The notes: a model not told the origin generated them from the letters alone. Positions 49,995-61,660 are shown, counted from the stretch's first letter. The stretch is DNA of 64,000 bases from Diabrotica undecimpunctata (GCF_040954645.1 NC_092812.1:2604001-2668000); one strand, 5' to 3'. Numbers and translations are program-made.

Positions 49995-51469
49995 CCACTA
50001 TCGTTTTAAGCTCTTTTCACGTTGCAGTCATTTAGCATCACCAAGAAATGCTATCATTTTCTATTTATAAGTCGTGTATGTTCGTTTAGTGCACCTTTGT
50101 AGGCTTGGCACCGTTGTCGGTTTTTCAATAATCCGATTTTTTTAAAATTAAATTTTTTACATCAAACCATCATTTTAACATTGGGAGGTAAAATTACTGT
50201 ATTTGGTATCATTTTAAAGCCAATAGATGTTGGCAGTGTTAATACTTAAATAATATTTGAAAACATAAAAATATCGATCGGTTTTGGGTCAAGTTCAAAT
50301 GAAGACATTGAAACTACCTGCCAACCGGCTGGGGTCAACCAACTAGTTTTTTTATATCAACGTTCAGTTGTTATATTTATTCAATTTAGATATTTTTTCC
50401 CAGAGAGTTGTGTAGAGGAATATTTTACATATTTCAATTTCCAAGCTGTTTAATCGAAGCTATCAGTGAATAGTTTAAGATAAATATTAGATTTTTATGG
50501 GATTAGGTCAAAAATATTGGTTGTGATTGGGATGAGAATCACATTTTTAATTATTGAATGTTTAACATTTTGATTTCAATTCACGAAATCGTTCTCAAAA
50601 AACGTTTTTTGTACAAAATGTGTATACACATTTTTACATAATTTGTACAATAAAACAAGGTTAAATATTGGAAATCGTATCGTTAAATATTAGTTAATTA
50701 AAAATGTAATTTTCATCTCAATATCGACCAATAATTGTGGCATAATCACATAAAAAAATAATATTTGACTTTGACCATGCCATAAGAATGTAATTAACGG
50801 AACCTCGCTAAATAGTTTTAAAAAATCTTACAGAAATTTAAATTCTAAATAGTATGAGGGGTAGCCGACGAAAAATTCGTAAAGACGTACAGTTGATTTT
50901 GCTTTGTTTTCTTAAACAATCTTAAAAGGCAAAATAAAAAATTTTGCTTATAAAACGTTTTGTATACATTCTAAAGAAAAATAATTTAAATAAAAGTTGT
51001 AGACCATAAAAAGTTTTCTATGTAGAGAAATACCAAATTTAAATACATAAATAATTGAGATAATTCCAAAAAACCATAAACTCTAAGATATTATATGTTT
51101 GTGGTAATTTATAAATGTTAATAACTTTGTTTTGTGACTAACGACAAATAATATAGCTACTTGAAATCATGGCAATTGATGAGTTATTAAAGTGTGCTAA
51201 ATAACAAGCAGATCAAAAAATATTTTACAATTTATTCAATTTGTTTATCACAGAAAGCAATTATTTAAACAACTGTACTTGTCCAAACTCGTATGACTAT
51301 AAGTATTTTGTAACTTGCAATCGATTCTTTGTGCTTTCAGTTTTAGGGTATATTAAAAAAACTTTTAACATATTAAATTTTTTATTAAAAACCAGTTTGA
51401 ATAAGGGACTTTTTAGTTTTTAGACCACTTAACGTTTTTTTTTAGTTTCTTTGACAAGTGAGGATTCGG

Positions 51470-51944
51470 TTATTTCTTCATATGGGCTATGAACAATTGT
51501 CTAGTCAAGTCAACACTATTATAGTTACCTATACTTTTCCAGTAGTCATGCAGACGGTTCATTTTAATTGTCACCATATGGAACATAAGCTCGAGAAAAG
51601 TCTTAAATTCTGTTTGTGTTGTCTCTTTCCAAAACGCAATCCTCGATTTTTCTGAACGACTTTGTGCAAGTATTTTGTCAGTCACTTCCACCATTCATTT
51701 AATCCACATCGTCCTCGCCCGATGCTTCTAACAATGATTATAATTCAGCAGTGGTCAATCTACGTTTATGTTCACATCTACCTTTTTTAGATGTCGAAGG
51801 CATATTATTTACATCCATTTCTTTATAAATACTATAACTCACTTTTACGGAGGTAATTAACAATAAAAACGTTCTACTGGAAACTATCAACTTACGACTT
51901 CCAATACTATAAGGCCACTTGAGCCACAATACGTTTTTACTCAA
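51470..51944 (-). pseudogene. piggyBac-type transposase N-terminal piece, copy D
   Basis: Mirror image of 47956-48430 with the same stops and the same translated segments (51470-51694 and 51738-51944), consistent with copies C and D sharing a recent origin. Confidence 0.7.
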
Positions 51945-51974
51945 TAATAGTTCCTGTATAAGTAAAATTGTTTT

Positions 51975-52575
51975 TTAATGTGCTTCATTGAAGCACACTA
52001 GATATATTTCAGTTTTGCCATCACATTCTTCAGAGTATGTTTTAACTTTTTTAACTTTTCTATCGGCCTTTCTACTAGTCATGCTTCTTCTTAAAACTTT
52101 GTAACATCTTGTACACTTTCTTCTCTTTGTATTATCTACATCGCTTTGCCTTAGATGGTATTTTTGGGTGTAACTGGTCATGAGGGTTACAACATTTCTT
52201 TATTTGTAAATGCCTTCGCGAACTCCAGTCTGAACTCAAGGATAGGTTGTCGCTTTTTTTACGTTTTCTATTATTTAGCAACTAAGCATTGACTACTGCG
52301 GTATTAAATATTAATTCCATTGCCACTTTCCGGTACCACTTCAGAATTTTGCGTATTGGGCTTTGGTAAGAAGCCACTTGATCACTAAAATCAATACTAT
52401 TTTTCACCAAGTTATAATCGAGAATAATTTGTGGTTTTAGTACTTGTGTATAATTTTTCTTTTTATTTGATTAAACCAAGATACAACTATTATGTTTAAA
52501 TGTTGCAGGGATTAAAACTGGTCTTTTGTCGACCCATTTTATCACTCGTAAAATCAATAATGGGGTTAAATTTCA
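51975..52575 (-). pseudogene. piggyBac-type transposase C-terminal piece, copy D
   Basis: Mirror image of 47325-47925; the 68-codon Cys-rich frame (51975-52181) gives the same protein as copy C. Same permuted order relative to the N-terminal piece. Confidence 0.7.
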
Positions 52576-52780
52576 TCGAGAGTAACTGGTTGCAACTTTT
52601 TTAATCGAGATTTTAGTTTTACATGTTTTTAGAGTAAAAAATCTGCACATGAATAATTCGTTTCTTGAACAATGATTTCAATTCATCGACCAATATTCTA
52701 AAATAAGGTGTTATTACGTCGTCCAGAATATTATAAACTGGTTCTCTTTCATAAAGCATTGGAAATATGGTTTACATAAC

Positions 52781-53237
52781 TCCCTTCGTTGGCTCAGTGA
52801 AGATGTTCGTTCTGTTGTAATGGAAACACCAAATAATAGTAGCAGAGTTTATTGTTGAGACGTACACTATGGGTGTAGACCCGGGATTACTTTAAGTAGA
52901 GACTGATGAAGTTGATCGTTGAAGACTATATGTTCGTTGAGTGAATATTGATTGAATGCTTCTCTAGTCAAGAGATATTAGTTTTATATAAATTCTATTT
53001 GGGTCAATATTTTACGCGTACCTAGCGTGATATGTGTATTTAATTTATGTAAATTGTTTAACTTTGTCAGTACTTTTGACTGATGTCCAAATTATTATTT
53101 ATAATTGACCAAATGTGTATGTAACCTAATTAACTACGTGTGTGTATTTAATAACAAATAGATTCATTCGGTCTACTGGGTGATAAAATTATACTGTCCA
53201 ATTTCGGATATGAATTATGAAGATTTGATATTGGACA
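52781..53237 (-). repeat. 3' LTR of the BEL/Pao element
   Basis: 457 bp, in direct orientation with 61775-62231. In element orientation starts TGTCCAATATCAAATC and ends ...CCAACGAAGGGA. No clear polypurine tract precedes it; the adjoining sequence in element orientation is GATTGCCCGATTCCGCAGTA. Confidence 0.93.
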
Positions 53238-53371
53238 TACTGCGGAATCGGGCAATCTGGCCCAAGTGTCAATACTCAAAGTTTACATATAAGTATTACA
53301 TAACATAGTAAAATTCAAACATGATAAATTATAAATAGTTTAAGAATAATCAATAATCTTCCAACCGTACC

Positions 53372-56300
53372 CTAGCTATCAATGTCCGACTCTATCTCTA
53401 GATTAAAATTAGGGCAATTGGATGAAAATGTGGAAAGTGGGATGTCAACTTGGGAAGTCGACCGTACATTGTTGTGCCGATTACTAACTAATACAGGTAC
53501 TTCCTGTTCGTTAGTCTGAGTTTGTGGATTCCCTGAACGACATAGTCGTGCAACAGGACGGTACTTCCATAACGTGAGTATCCCAATTATTACCATTATA
53601 GTAATGATCCCGGTGGCCACAAAATAATGCCAATTAGATTCGTGAATCGATCGCCACTGCGTATGCGTCATTTCTTGTTCCAGACTCTCCTCCTCAAGTA
53701 ACATATGACGTAGCTCTCCTCCTGGTATGTCAAGGTAGGTGTTTAGAGGCGTGTTAAACTTGCGGGGTGTCCTCGCCACCAGTTGGGCCACGGGAGTGAT
53801 TGGCGACTTCAGGTAACTCGTCACTGCTCTGTCCACCCCACTGCTAGTGGGGAGTAATGTAATATTTTTCGTTTGGGCGATACATTTGGGTGAAAGCTTC
53901 AGGAATGTGACTCGTTCCAGTACTCTTTCGCTCCGATTTCCATCGCAAATAATGGATATGTGTATCGTGACTGGCGTGATAACTAGCCAGAGGTTGGGAG
54001 TACCCATCTTACTCCATTGAGCTGTCTGTATTGTCCTGGCTACCACTGGACATGTGCTATTCTTAGATCGCTCATAAATTTCTTCTAGTATGCAGTTTGG
54101 TTGGGTATCCATGTTTCTTATAGCCGTTGGTGAGCACGCTATCTGCGCCTTTGTCAACAGTAAGCACCTTTCTCTATCTTCCGTGGTCAATTCGAAGTAG
54201 TGCAGTGTGTTATAATCTACGACCAGTAGATTCCTTGAGGCGACAAATGTGCGCAACACCGACCCCTCAACGTTAAGTGGTATGGCCGTGACTTTGAGCA
54301 TGCTGTACTTATTTTTCCCTGTCACTATGAAGTAGCCGATGACTGTTATATATCTGTCGTCATGACTGACTTCTGTTTCTATAATGGGTTGTCGTCGTAT
54401 TTCGACCCCTTGAGGCAGTATCTGCCCTGCTTTCCCTATTAATTTGGTTATTTCACCCGGTTTCACTATATCAATGAAGTGTCCGTGGTTATAGTGAAGG
54501 TTTAATATTCCCTCGTAAAATTGAGTATATTCGTTTATGAAGTCCATAACTTGTAATGCTATCGTTTGTATTCGTAACGTGCTATATTCGGTTTCTAGTT
54601 TTTGTGCTTTGTCTTCTACTTCGTTAAGTCCTTTAGATATTTCTTGTAGACCTGTGATTAGTGCTTTGTTAAACTTGTTCATTTGCTCGTTTATCCTGTT
54701 CTCTGTGTGATTGATTGATGTTATTGTTTCTAACATTATCTTCGCCTGGTGCTGTGATCCCTTTATTAGCTCCTTTTGGTTATTATCTAATGCTTCAATG
54801 TTACTGTAGGCTTCGTCATTGACTCCAAATACTGAGGTTAATATTGTTCCTAATATTCCTTTTCTTTCCCTTCCTTTTATTTCTACTGTCAGCCCCTCGC
54901 TTACTGACTCCGCCTTTCTTTGTCCTTCCTCCAATTTCTCTATTATATCCTTACAATTCACGATTTTTATCTCATGACACAGTTCTCGTACGCCTTGTAT
55001 CATATTTCCTATTAGTTGGTGCTCTGTTCGAATTCTTCCTTTTTCGAGTAACACCTTTATTCGAAATGTTCCCCGGTCTATGACGACCTCTCCAAGGTCT
55101 TCTGTGAAAAATCCTGGTACCGGATTATATATTTTATACGGTTCTGCCTTTATGGGTTTTAACATCGTTAAAAACATTATAGCTACTAGTATTTTCTTCC
55201 ATCTTAGTGCTGCTGCCTTTTTCGGCTTTTCCTGTTTCTCTTCTTCCAGTCGTATTAGCTTATGTATGGGTCTTTTAGTCAGTTTCCCGTTTGCCTTTCT
55301 CACTGTTACTACTCTGGTTAATCCCTCCGCTCCAGGGTGTGTTTCTGTTACCCTCGCTAATGGCCATCTGCCTGGAGGTGTATCCTCTTCTTTAATTATA
55401 ACTATTTCTTCTTCTTTTATGTTAGGGTGCGCCTTATGCCATCTATTTCTCTGTTGTAATTGGTGCAGGTATTCCTGTTTCCAAATTTTCCAGAAGTCTC
55501 TTTTATTTTTCTCCACTAATCTCCACCTCGTCGGCATCTTCAAATAAGTCGTAAGCTCTTCTTCCCGATTTGGTGATATAATTTCTCTCCCTATAAGGAA
55601 GTGAGCTGGTGTCAGGGCTATTTTCCCTTCAGGGTCTTCTGATGACCCACATAATGGTCTCGAGTTCATACATGCTTCTATTTGTGCCAGCACCGTACTC
55701 AATTCTTCATATGTTAGAACTGTTTCCCCGATGATTCTTTTCAAGTGATATTTCATTATTCGCACTGCGCTCTCCCATAATCCTCCGAAATGTGGTGCAT
55801 ATGCAGGTATGACATGCCACTGGGTACCTAGTGCCCGTAATCCTTGTTTTATCTCGTCATCTATTTTTTGATTTTCTTTTTTCAACAAATTTGCTGTTCC
55901 TACGAATGTGGTTCCGTTATCGCTGTATACGTTGTTGCACTGTCCTCTGCGTGCCGTAAATCTCTTGAACGCTGCGATGAAAGCATCCGTAGACATATCG
56001 CTTACTACCTCAAGGTGTACTGCCTTCGTTGACAGACACACAAATACTGAGATGTAGCCCTTATAGCTCCTCTGTCCTCTGCCTCTCGTGGTACTTATTT
56101 TTATTGGCCCGGCATAATCTATCCCTGTTTTAGTAAAGGGATGACTCGGGTTCACTCTGTCTTTCGGTAGATCTCCCATTAATTGTTGTGCTGCTTGGCT
56201 TTTATACCTCCTGCACCTTAAACATTTTGCTAGATGATCTTTCACGGTTCTTCTGCCGTTGATTATCCAGTATTTCCTTTTTATGTACTGTAGTGTTTGT

Positions 56301-59300
56301 TGTAATCCGCTATGTAGATTTCTTGCGTGACTATCTGTTATAAGTAACTTTGTTAATGCACTATCCTTTGGCAAAATTATCGGATGTTTTTCTCCGTACT
56401 TTAGATTCGTGTGTCTCAGTCTTCCGGTGACTCTTAGAATTCCTTGTCTATCCAGGAATGGTACCAATGACACTAATTTATTTTTCTTGTCTAATTGCTG
56501 TTTCTTCTCCAGCTTATTTATTTCTGGTTTGAAGTAGGCGTGCTGTGTGTGCTTTATCACCTTTAATAGAGTTTCCTCTAATTCTTGGACTGTAAGCTGA
56601 CTTTGTCCATTGTCCTTCTTTTTTCTGCATTTGTCTGCAAATCTCCTACAATATGAAAGTACTCTTCTCATTCTTTCTAAATTTGAGAATCTCTCGCATA
56701 TGTCCTCCTTTATCGTTGTCGTGTGCACCGTTATTTTCGTTTTGACTTCCTCCTCATTTGTCTCTGGTATTTCTTCTGATTCCTGAGTTAAAGTTTTGTT
56801 ACTAGTCAGCCAAGTTGGTCCCTTCCACCATAGCTCTGCTTCTAATAATTCTGATGCGGTACTTCCACGTGAGAGGATGTCCGCTGGATTTTCCTTTGTA
56901 TCTACCTTATGCCAATTTTTCGGTCCTATAACGCGTCTTATTTCCTCTACTCTGTTGGCGACGAACATTTTCCACCTTTTTGATGATCCCCTTATCCAAG
57001 CCAGGGTTATCGTTGAGTCCGACCATGCATATACCTCAATGTTTTCCCTGTTCAATGCTTGTAGGGTTTTCTTCATTAAATTTGCTAGTAGTACCGCGGC
57101 ACACAGCTCGAGCCTCGGTAACGTCGTTTTCCCTTTCAATGGTGCGACTTTCGATTTTGCTATCATTAGATTCGTTTTAATTTCTGGGCCTAATACCCTT
57201 GAGTAGATTACCGCTCCATATCCTTTCATAGACGCATCTGCAAATCCATGCAGTTCTACTCTGTTTATCTTGCTTAAGTTGTTCCACCTGGGCAATGTTA
57301 TTTTCTCCAGATTTACTAATTGCGCCTGGTATGTATTCCACCTGCTTTGTTGGTTGCTAGTTAATTCTTTATCCCAACTGGTCTTTTGCTCCCATAATTC
57401 CTGTATGAACATTTTCGCCTGAAATACTACAGGTGCTATCCATCCCAGTGGGTCGTATAGTTTTGCTACTTCTGACAGTACGTGTCTTTTCGTTATTTTC
57501 TTTGCCGTCGTTATCCCTATTTTGAATGTGATTATATCCTCTTTAGGTGACCAGTGTATTCCTAACGTTTTCCGTACTTCTTCTTGTTTGAATGCCTTCG
57601 AGTCTACGTTCCTCATATCCTCCGGTACGTTCTCCATTATTTTTTCTTCGTTGCTCAACCATTTTCTAAGAGTGAAACGTCCTTTTCTGAACAGTTGTAT
57701 TAATTCCTTTTGGGCTGTTTCTGCTTCCTGCACTGTCTCAGCTCCTCCTAGTATATCGTCTACATACATGTTTTCTTTTACAATTTTCGATGCCAACGGG
57801 AACCTCGCTCCTTCGTCTTCTTGTAATTGTTGTATTGTTCTTAACGCTAAAAAGGGTGCTGCGGCCGTGCCGTATGTCACCGTCGTTAAGTTATACTCTT
57901 GTATGTGGTCCTTTGTGTCCTTTCTCCACAAAATTTTTTGATATTTTTGGTCTTCTTCTGCCATTCTGATTTGTCTAAACATTTTTTCCAGATCCGCTGA
58001 GTATGCTACCTTATTGGATCTCCATCGTAATAGTATATTTGTCAAGTCTTGTTGTAATTTCGGCCCTGTGTGCATAATATCATTCAGGCTTACTGCCGAT
58101 GAGCTTTTGCTTGATGCGTCAAACACGGCTCTTATTTTCGTTGTAGTACTGTCCTCTTTTCTCACTGGATGATGAGGTAAGTAGTACCCATCTCCCTGGT
58201 TTTCTGCTATTACCATATGACCTTGGTTTTCATAATCTTCCATGAATTGTCTGTAATTCGCTTCTAACTGTTTGTCTTTTGCAAACTTCCTTTCTAGTTG
58301 CATCAATCTGGCGAATGCTTGCTGTTTAGATTCTCCTAACTTTGCGACGTCTTCCCTAAACGGAATTTTTACTTCGTATCTCCCTTCTTCATTCCTTTTT
58401 ACAGTCTGTCGATACAGTTCTTCACATTCTTGTTCTTCCACTGAGAAACTTGTATTCTGATTTACTTCTTCTAATTCCCAGAAGTTCTTTATTTGTACGT
58501 CCATTTCTTGTCTTGATATCATACAGCATACTTCTGCTTTTATATTCTCCCTTTCTCGTGCTATTCCCGAAACTATCCATCCTAGTTTGATGTTTTGACT
58601 CAGGAGTCCATTACTTATTCTGTGCATCCCTTCTGTCAATATGTAACTGTATTCTTTTACTCCTAGTAGTAAGTCTATCTTCCCTACCTTGTAATATCTT
58701 GGATCTGCCAGTATTGCATTTTTCTCGTTATAGTCCGGTAGAATTATATCCTTTTCCGGTAAATTCCTTGTTATCTTCGGTAGTACTAGTGCTTCTATTT
58801 CCATCTCGAAGTCACTTTCGTAATGAGTTTCGATTAAAAGTTTCATACTCCAGTTGGCTGTTTTTTCTCCTGACGAGCCTATCCCGGATATGGTCGCTTG
58901 TATGGGCTTCCTTGTTGTTCCTAGCGTCGTCGCAGCTTGTTCCGTTATAAATGCGCATTGTGACCCTTGGTCGATTAGTGCTCTCATTATGTGTGAATCT
59001 CCTTTCGCATCTCTTATGCGTACCACAGCTGTCGCTAGTAATGCTTCACCTTCCTTATGGCTTGCACAGTTTACTGAATTCTGCCCTCTTTGCTGGTCGT
59101 TGCTATTCCTAGGCCCATTGGTATCTTGTGTATTTTCTCGCCTTCCGTTATTTTGTTCTCTGGCGTTGTATGGATTATTATTTCCTCCTCTGTACCTATC
59201 AGCTTGGTACCCGTTTCTTCTATTGTTTGAATCTCTTCCATTTCTTTCTTGTGTTTGTTCTCGTTTCGTTTCATTGGAGTTTCTTTTGTTGCTTGTGTTT

Positions 59301-60676
59301 CCTTTTTCATAATGCAACATATGGTGGTGGTCTCCGCCACAGTGTCTGCACCTATATTGTGAATAACATTGTTTTTCTTTTTTATGTGCTAGGCAGTTTG
59401 TACACAATCCTTTTTCTTTTATCATCCTGTTCCGGTCTCTTACATTGAGTTCCTGAAATTCTCTGCAGTTCGGTACTCCGTGATCTCCGTTGCATATCAC
59501 GCAATGTGTTCTTGGTTTCCTAAGAGATCCTCCTTGCTTCTCTTGTCTTTTTTCTGACTCCAGCAGTTCCAGTGTCTGAAATCTTCGCTGTAAGAATGTT
59601 TGTGTCGATTTGTACGTCGGTATCTCTCTACTGTCTCCAATGTGGTTTTCGTACAGCCTCCTAGTTTCATTGTCCCATTTCGTTATGATAATTCGGGCTA
59701 TCAATGGGCTCCACGCTTCCGTGTCTGTTCCTAACCCTCCTATGGCTTCCAGACTTTCGTGGAAGGTGTCATGTAGTGATTTCAATGCTCTAGCAGAAGA
59801 TTCCTTTACTTCCTGCGCTAGTAGCATCCTGTCTATTAATTTAAACAATATCATCCTTGGGTTCTCATACCTATCTTTTAGCATGTTCCAGGCCACTTCG
59901 TAGTTGGCCTCGGATATGTTTAAGTGTTGTATCATTCTGTTGGCTTCCCCTCTTACTTGAGTTTTTAGGTACTGCATTTTTTCTGCGTTTGATAACTGGT
60001 CGTTTTCATGTATTACTTTAGTAAACAGATCGTGGAAAGTTCTCCACGTTTCATATCTGCCTTCATACACAGGGATTTTTACCTGCGGCAATGTCACACC
60101 GTCCCTCCTCTGTGTGCTTTCTGGCCGTTGCATTCCTGGCCTTATTTTCTTTAAAACTTCCCTGACTTTCCTCTTTAGATGATTTATTCTCTCTACTTCT
60201 CCAATATCTGTAGCGTCCAGTTCCTCATTTACTGCTGCTTCAATCATTAGTGTATTCACCTTTTCCATGTATTCTCTTAACTCTGACTGCAATTCTTCAT
60301 CCTCCTGCAAGTCTTGTTCATTTTCTGGCCGTAATAATTCCTCGATTCTTTGTTTTCTTATCTGTATCTCCTTTACTTTCGGTGCTTTTCCTCTTTTCAG
60401 CACCCTTCCATATTCTTCCAACAGGGTTTTCCCCTCAATGTATGTCTTAAATACCTGATCATAGTATTTTGTTTCAAAATATTTTTCTTTCGTTATACCC
60501 CCTTCTAGCAGCTTTTCGTGGTTATTTAAAAATTTTGCCCAATATTCTTCTAATTTTTCCTGTCTATCCCGGATGTATTGTTGATTTTTCCGAGATTGGG
60601 AATCCTTTTTTGTATTTGAAACGAGTTTCACTATTTCTGTTCCTATTTCCGCTTGCTTAACGTATAGACTCTCCAT
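53372..60676 (-). CDS. BEL/Pao Gag-Pol-Env-like polyprotein
   Basis: One open frame of 2,434 codons from ATG 60674-60676. Order: coiled N-terminus; Gag core of DUF1759 type (~195-370); Cys/His knuckles (C392/C395/H399/C404, C425/C428, C443/C446); Asn/Arg-rich linker; aspartic protease (DUF1758) with DQGS at 569-572; RT with ADLEKMF (D895) and YVDD 971-974; RNase H with D1147, E1190, D1220 and D1266; integrase zinc site H1450/H1455/C1485/C1488 and D1520, D1586, E1635; DUF5641 (~1718-1810). Then an env-like part: hydrophobic signal-like 1829-1844, a basic stretch 1936-1939 before a hydrophobic Gly-rich segment, helical coiled region ~1965-2060, and a transmembrane helix ~2350-2369 with ~65 cytoplasmic residues. 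All catalytic residues I checked are present. Env in the same frame as pol is unusual; separate expression by splicing or processing is inferred. Confidence 0.93.
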   Translation of the reverse strand: MESLYVKQAEIGTEIVKLVSNTKKDSQSRKNQQYIRDRQEKLEEYWAKFLNNHEKLLEGGITKEKYFETKYYDQVFKTYIEGKTLLEEYGRVLKRGKAPKVKEIQIRKQRIEELLRPENEQDLQEDEELQSELREYMEKVNTLMIEAAVNEELDATDIGEVERINHLKRKVREVLKKIRPGMQRPESTQRRDGVTLPQVKIPVYEGRYETWRTFHDLFTKVIHENDQLSNAEKMQYLKTQVRGEANRMIQHLNISEANYEVAWNMLKDRYENPRMILFKLIDRMLLAQEVKESSARALKSLHDTFHESLEAIGGLGTDTEAWSPLIARIIITKWDNETRRLYENHIGDSREIPTYKSTQTFLQRRFQTLELLESEKRQEKQGGSLRKPRTHCVICNGDHGVPNCREFQELNVRDRNRMIKEKGLCTNCLAHKKEKQCYSQYRCRHCGGDHHHMLHYEKGNTSNKRNSNETKREQTQERNGRDSNNRRNGYQADRYRGGNNNPYNAREQNNGRRENTQDTNGPRNSNDQQRGQNSVNCASHKEGEALLATAVVRIRDAKGDSHIMRALIDQGSQCAFITEQAATTLGTTRKPIQATISGIGSSGEKTANWSMKLLIETHYESDFEMEIEALVLPKITRNLPEKDIILPDYNEKNAILADPRYYKVGKIDLLLGVKEYSYILTEGMHRISNGLLSQNIKLGWIVSGIARERENIKAEVCCMISRQEMDVQIKNFWELEEVNQNTSFSVEEQECEELYRQTVKRNEEGRYEVKIPFREDVAKLGESKQQAFARLMQLERKFAKDKQLEANYRQFMEDYENQGHMVIAENQGDGYYLPHHPVRKEDSTTTKIRAVFDASSKSSSAVSLNDIMHTGPKLQQDLTNILLRWRSNKVAYSADLEKMFRQIRMAEEDQKYQKILWRKDTKDHIQEYNLTTVTYGTAAAPFLALRTIQQLQEDEGARFPLASKIVKENMYVDDILGGAETVQEAETAQKELIQLFRKGRFTLRKWLSNEEKIMENVPEDMRNVDSKAFKQEEVRKTLGIHWSPKEDIITFKIGITTAKKITKRHVLSEVAKLYDPLGWIAPVVFQAKMFIQELWEQKTSWDKELTSNQQSRWNTYQAQLVNLEKITLPRWNNLSKINRVELHGFADASMKGYGAVIYSRVLGPEIKTNLMIAKSKVAPLKGKTTLPRLELCAAVLLANLMKKTLQALNRENIEVYAWSDSTITLAWIRGSSKRWKMFVANRVEEIRRVIGPKNWHKVDTKENPADILSRGSTASELLEAELWWKGPTWLTSNKTLTQESEEIPETNEEEVKTKITVHTTTIKEDICERFSNLERMRRVLSYCRRFADKCRKKKDNGQSQLTVQELEETLLKVIKHTQHAYFKPEINKLEKKQQLDKKNKLVSLVPFLDRQGILRVTGRLRHTNLKYGEKHPIILPKDSALTKLLITDSHARNLHSGLQQTLQYIKRKYWIINGRRTVKDHLAKCLRCRRYKSQAAQQLMGDLPKDRVNPSHPFTKTGIDYAGPIKISTTRGRGQRSYKGYISVFVCLSTKAVHLEVVSDMSTDAFIAAFKRFTARRGQCNNVYSDNGTTFVGTANLLKKENQKIDDEIKQGLRALGTQWHVIPAYAPHFGGLWESAVRIMKYHLKRIIGETVLTYEELSTVLAQIEACMNSRPLCGSSEDPEGKIALTPAHFLIGREIISPNREEELTTYLKMPTRWRLVEKNKRDFWKIWKQEYLHQLQQRNRWHKAHPNIKEEEIVIIKEEDTPPGRWPLARVTETHPGAEGLTRVVTVRKANGKLTKRPIHKLIRLEEEKQEKPKKAAALRWKKILVAIMFLTMLKPIKAEPYKIYNPVPGFFTEDLGEVVIDRGTFRIKVLLEKGRIRTEHQLIGNMIQGVRELCHEIKIVNCKDIIEKLEEGQRKAESVSEGLTVEIKGRERKGILGTILTSVFGVNDEAYSNIEALDNNQKELIKGSQHQAKIMLETITSINHTENRINEQMNKFNKALITGLQEISKGLNEVEDKAQKLETEYSTLRIQTIALQVMDFINEYTQFYEGILNLHYNHGHFIDIVKPGEITKLIGKAGQILPQGVEIRRQPIIETEVSHDDRYITVIGYFIVTGKNKYSMLKVTAIPLNVEGSVLRTFVASRNLLVVDYNTLHYFELTTEDRERCLLLTKAQIACSPTAIRNMDTQPNCILEEIYERSKNSTCPVVARTIQTAQWSKMGTPNLWLVITPVTIHISIICDGNRSERVLERVTFLKLSPKCIAQTKNITLLPTSSGVDRAVTSYLKSPITPVAQLVARTPRKFNTPLNTYLDIPGGELRHMLLEEESLEQEMTHTQWRSIHESNWHYFVATGIITIMVIIGILTLWKYRPVARLCRSGNPQTQTNEQEVPVLVSNRHNNVRSTSQVDIPLSTFSSNCPNFNLEIESDIDS

Positions 60677-60710
60677 GATTATTTTAAAAATTTTTTACAT
60701 TCAGCGGTAA

Positions 60711-61242
<532 letters not shown>

Positions 61243-61660
61243 GCGGCTCTAGTATGGCTCTCGGCTTTGGTACTGCTCTCGGCTCTAGTATGGCTCTCGG
61301 CTTTGGTACTGCTCTCGGCTCTAGTCTGGCTCTCGGCTTTGGTACTGCTCTCGGCTCTAGTATGGCTCTCGGCTTTGGTACTGCTCTCGGCTCTAGTATG
61401 GCTCTCGGCTTTGGTACTGCTCTCGGCTCTAGTATGGCTCTCGGCTTTGGTACCGCTCTCGGCTCTAGTATGGCTCTCGGCTTTGGTACCGCTCTCGGCT
61501 CTAGTATGGCTCTCGGCTTTGGTACCGCTCTCGGCTCTAGTATGGCTCTCGGCTTTGGTACTGCTCTCGGCTCTAGTATGGCTCTCGGCTTTGGTACTGC
61601 TCTCGGCTCTGGTACTGCTCTCGGCTCTAGTATGGCTCTTGGCTTTGGTACTGCTCTCGT
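61243..61660. repeat. GC-rich minisatellite in the BEL leader: 36-bp unit built from two 18-bp halves, ~11.5 copies
   Basis: Plus-strand halves GGCTCTAGTATGGCTCTC and GGCTTTGGTACTGCTCTC alternate. They differ at five of 18 positions, so the array is a higher-order repeat of an ancestral 18-mer. One half-unit is lost or altered near 61610. Some units have TACCG instead of TACTG, clustered in the middle copies. It is open in two or more frames on both strands, but no host or element protein of this kind is known to me, so I treat it as noncoding leader. Confidence 0.9.

Larger units (their letters stand above)
49991..52778 (+). mobile_element. Composite unit copy D: right arm of the palindrome, interrupted at its end by the BEL element
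   Basis: Begins CATCCCACTATCG and mirrors copy C to 52690, then continues ~88 bp further (CAATATTCTAAAATAAGG...GGAAATATGGTTTACAT), as copy A does. The BEL/Pao LTR begins at 52781. Copy A continues GGTTTACACTCTATATT, and ACTCTATATT is found at the other side of the BEL element (62231), suggesting BEL inserted about 10 bp before the unit's end. Confidence 0.88.

Noticed and set aside
54844..60660. Many plus-strand frames of 60-155 codons opposite the BEL polyprotein
   Set aside because: Antisense shadows rich in Ser/Leu/Phe; no domain and fully explained by the minus-strand coding sequence.
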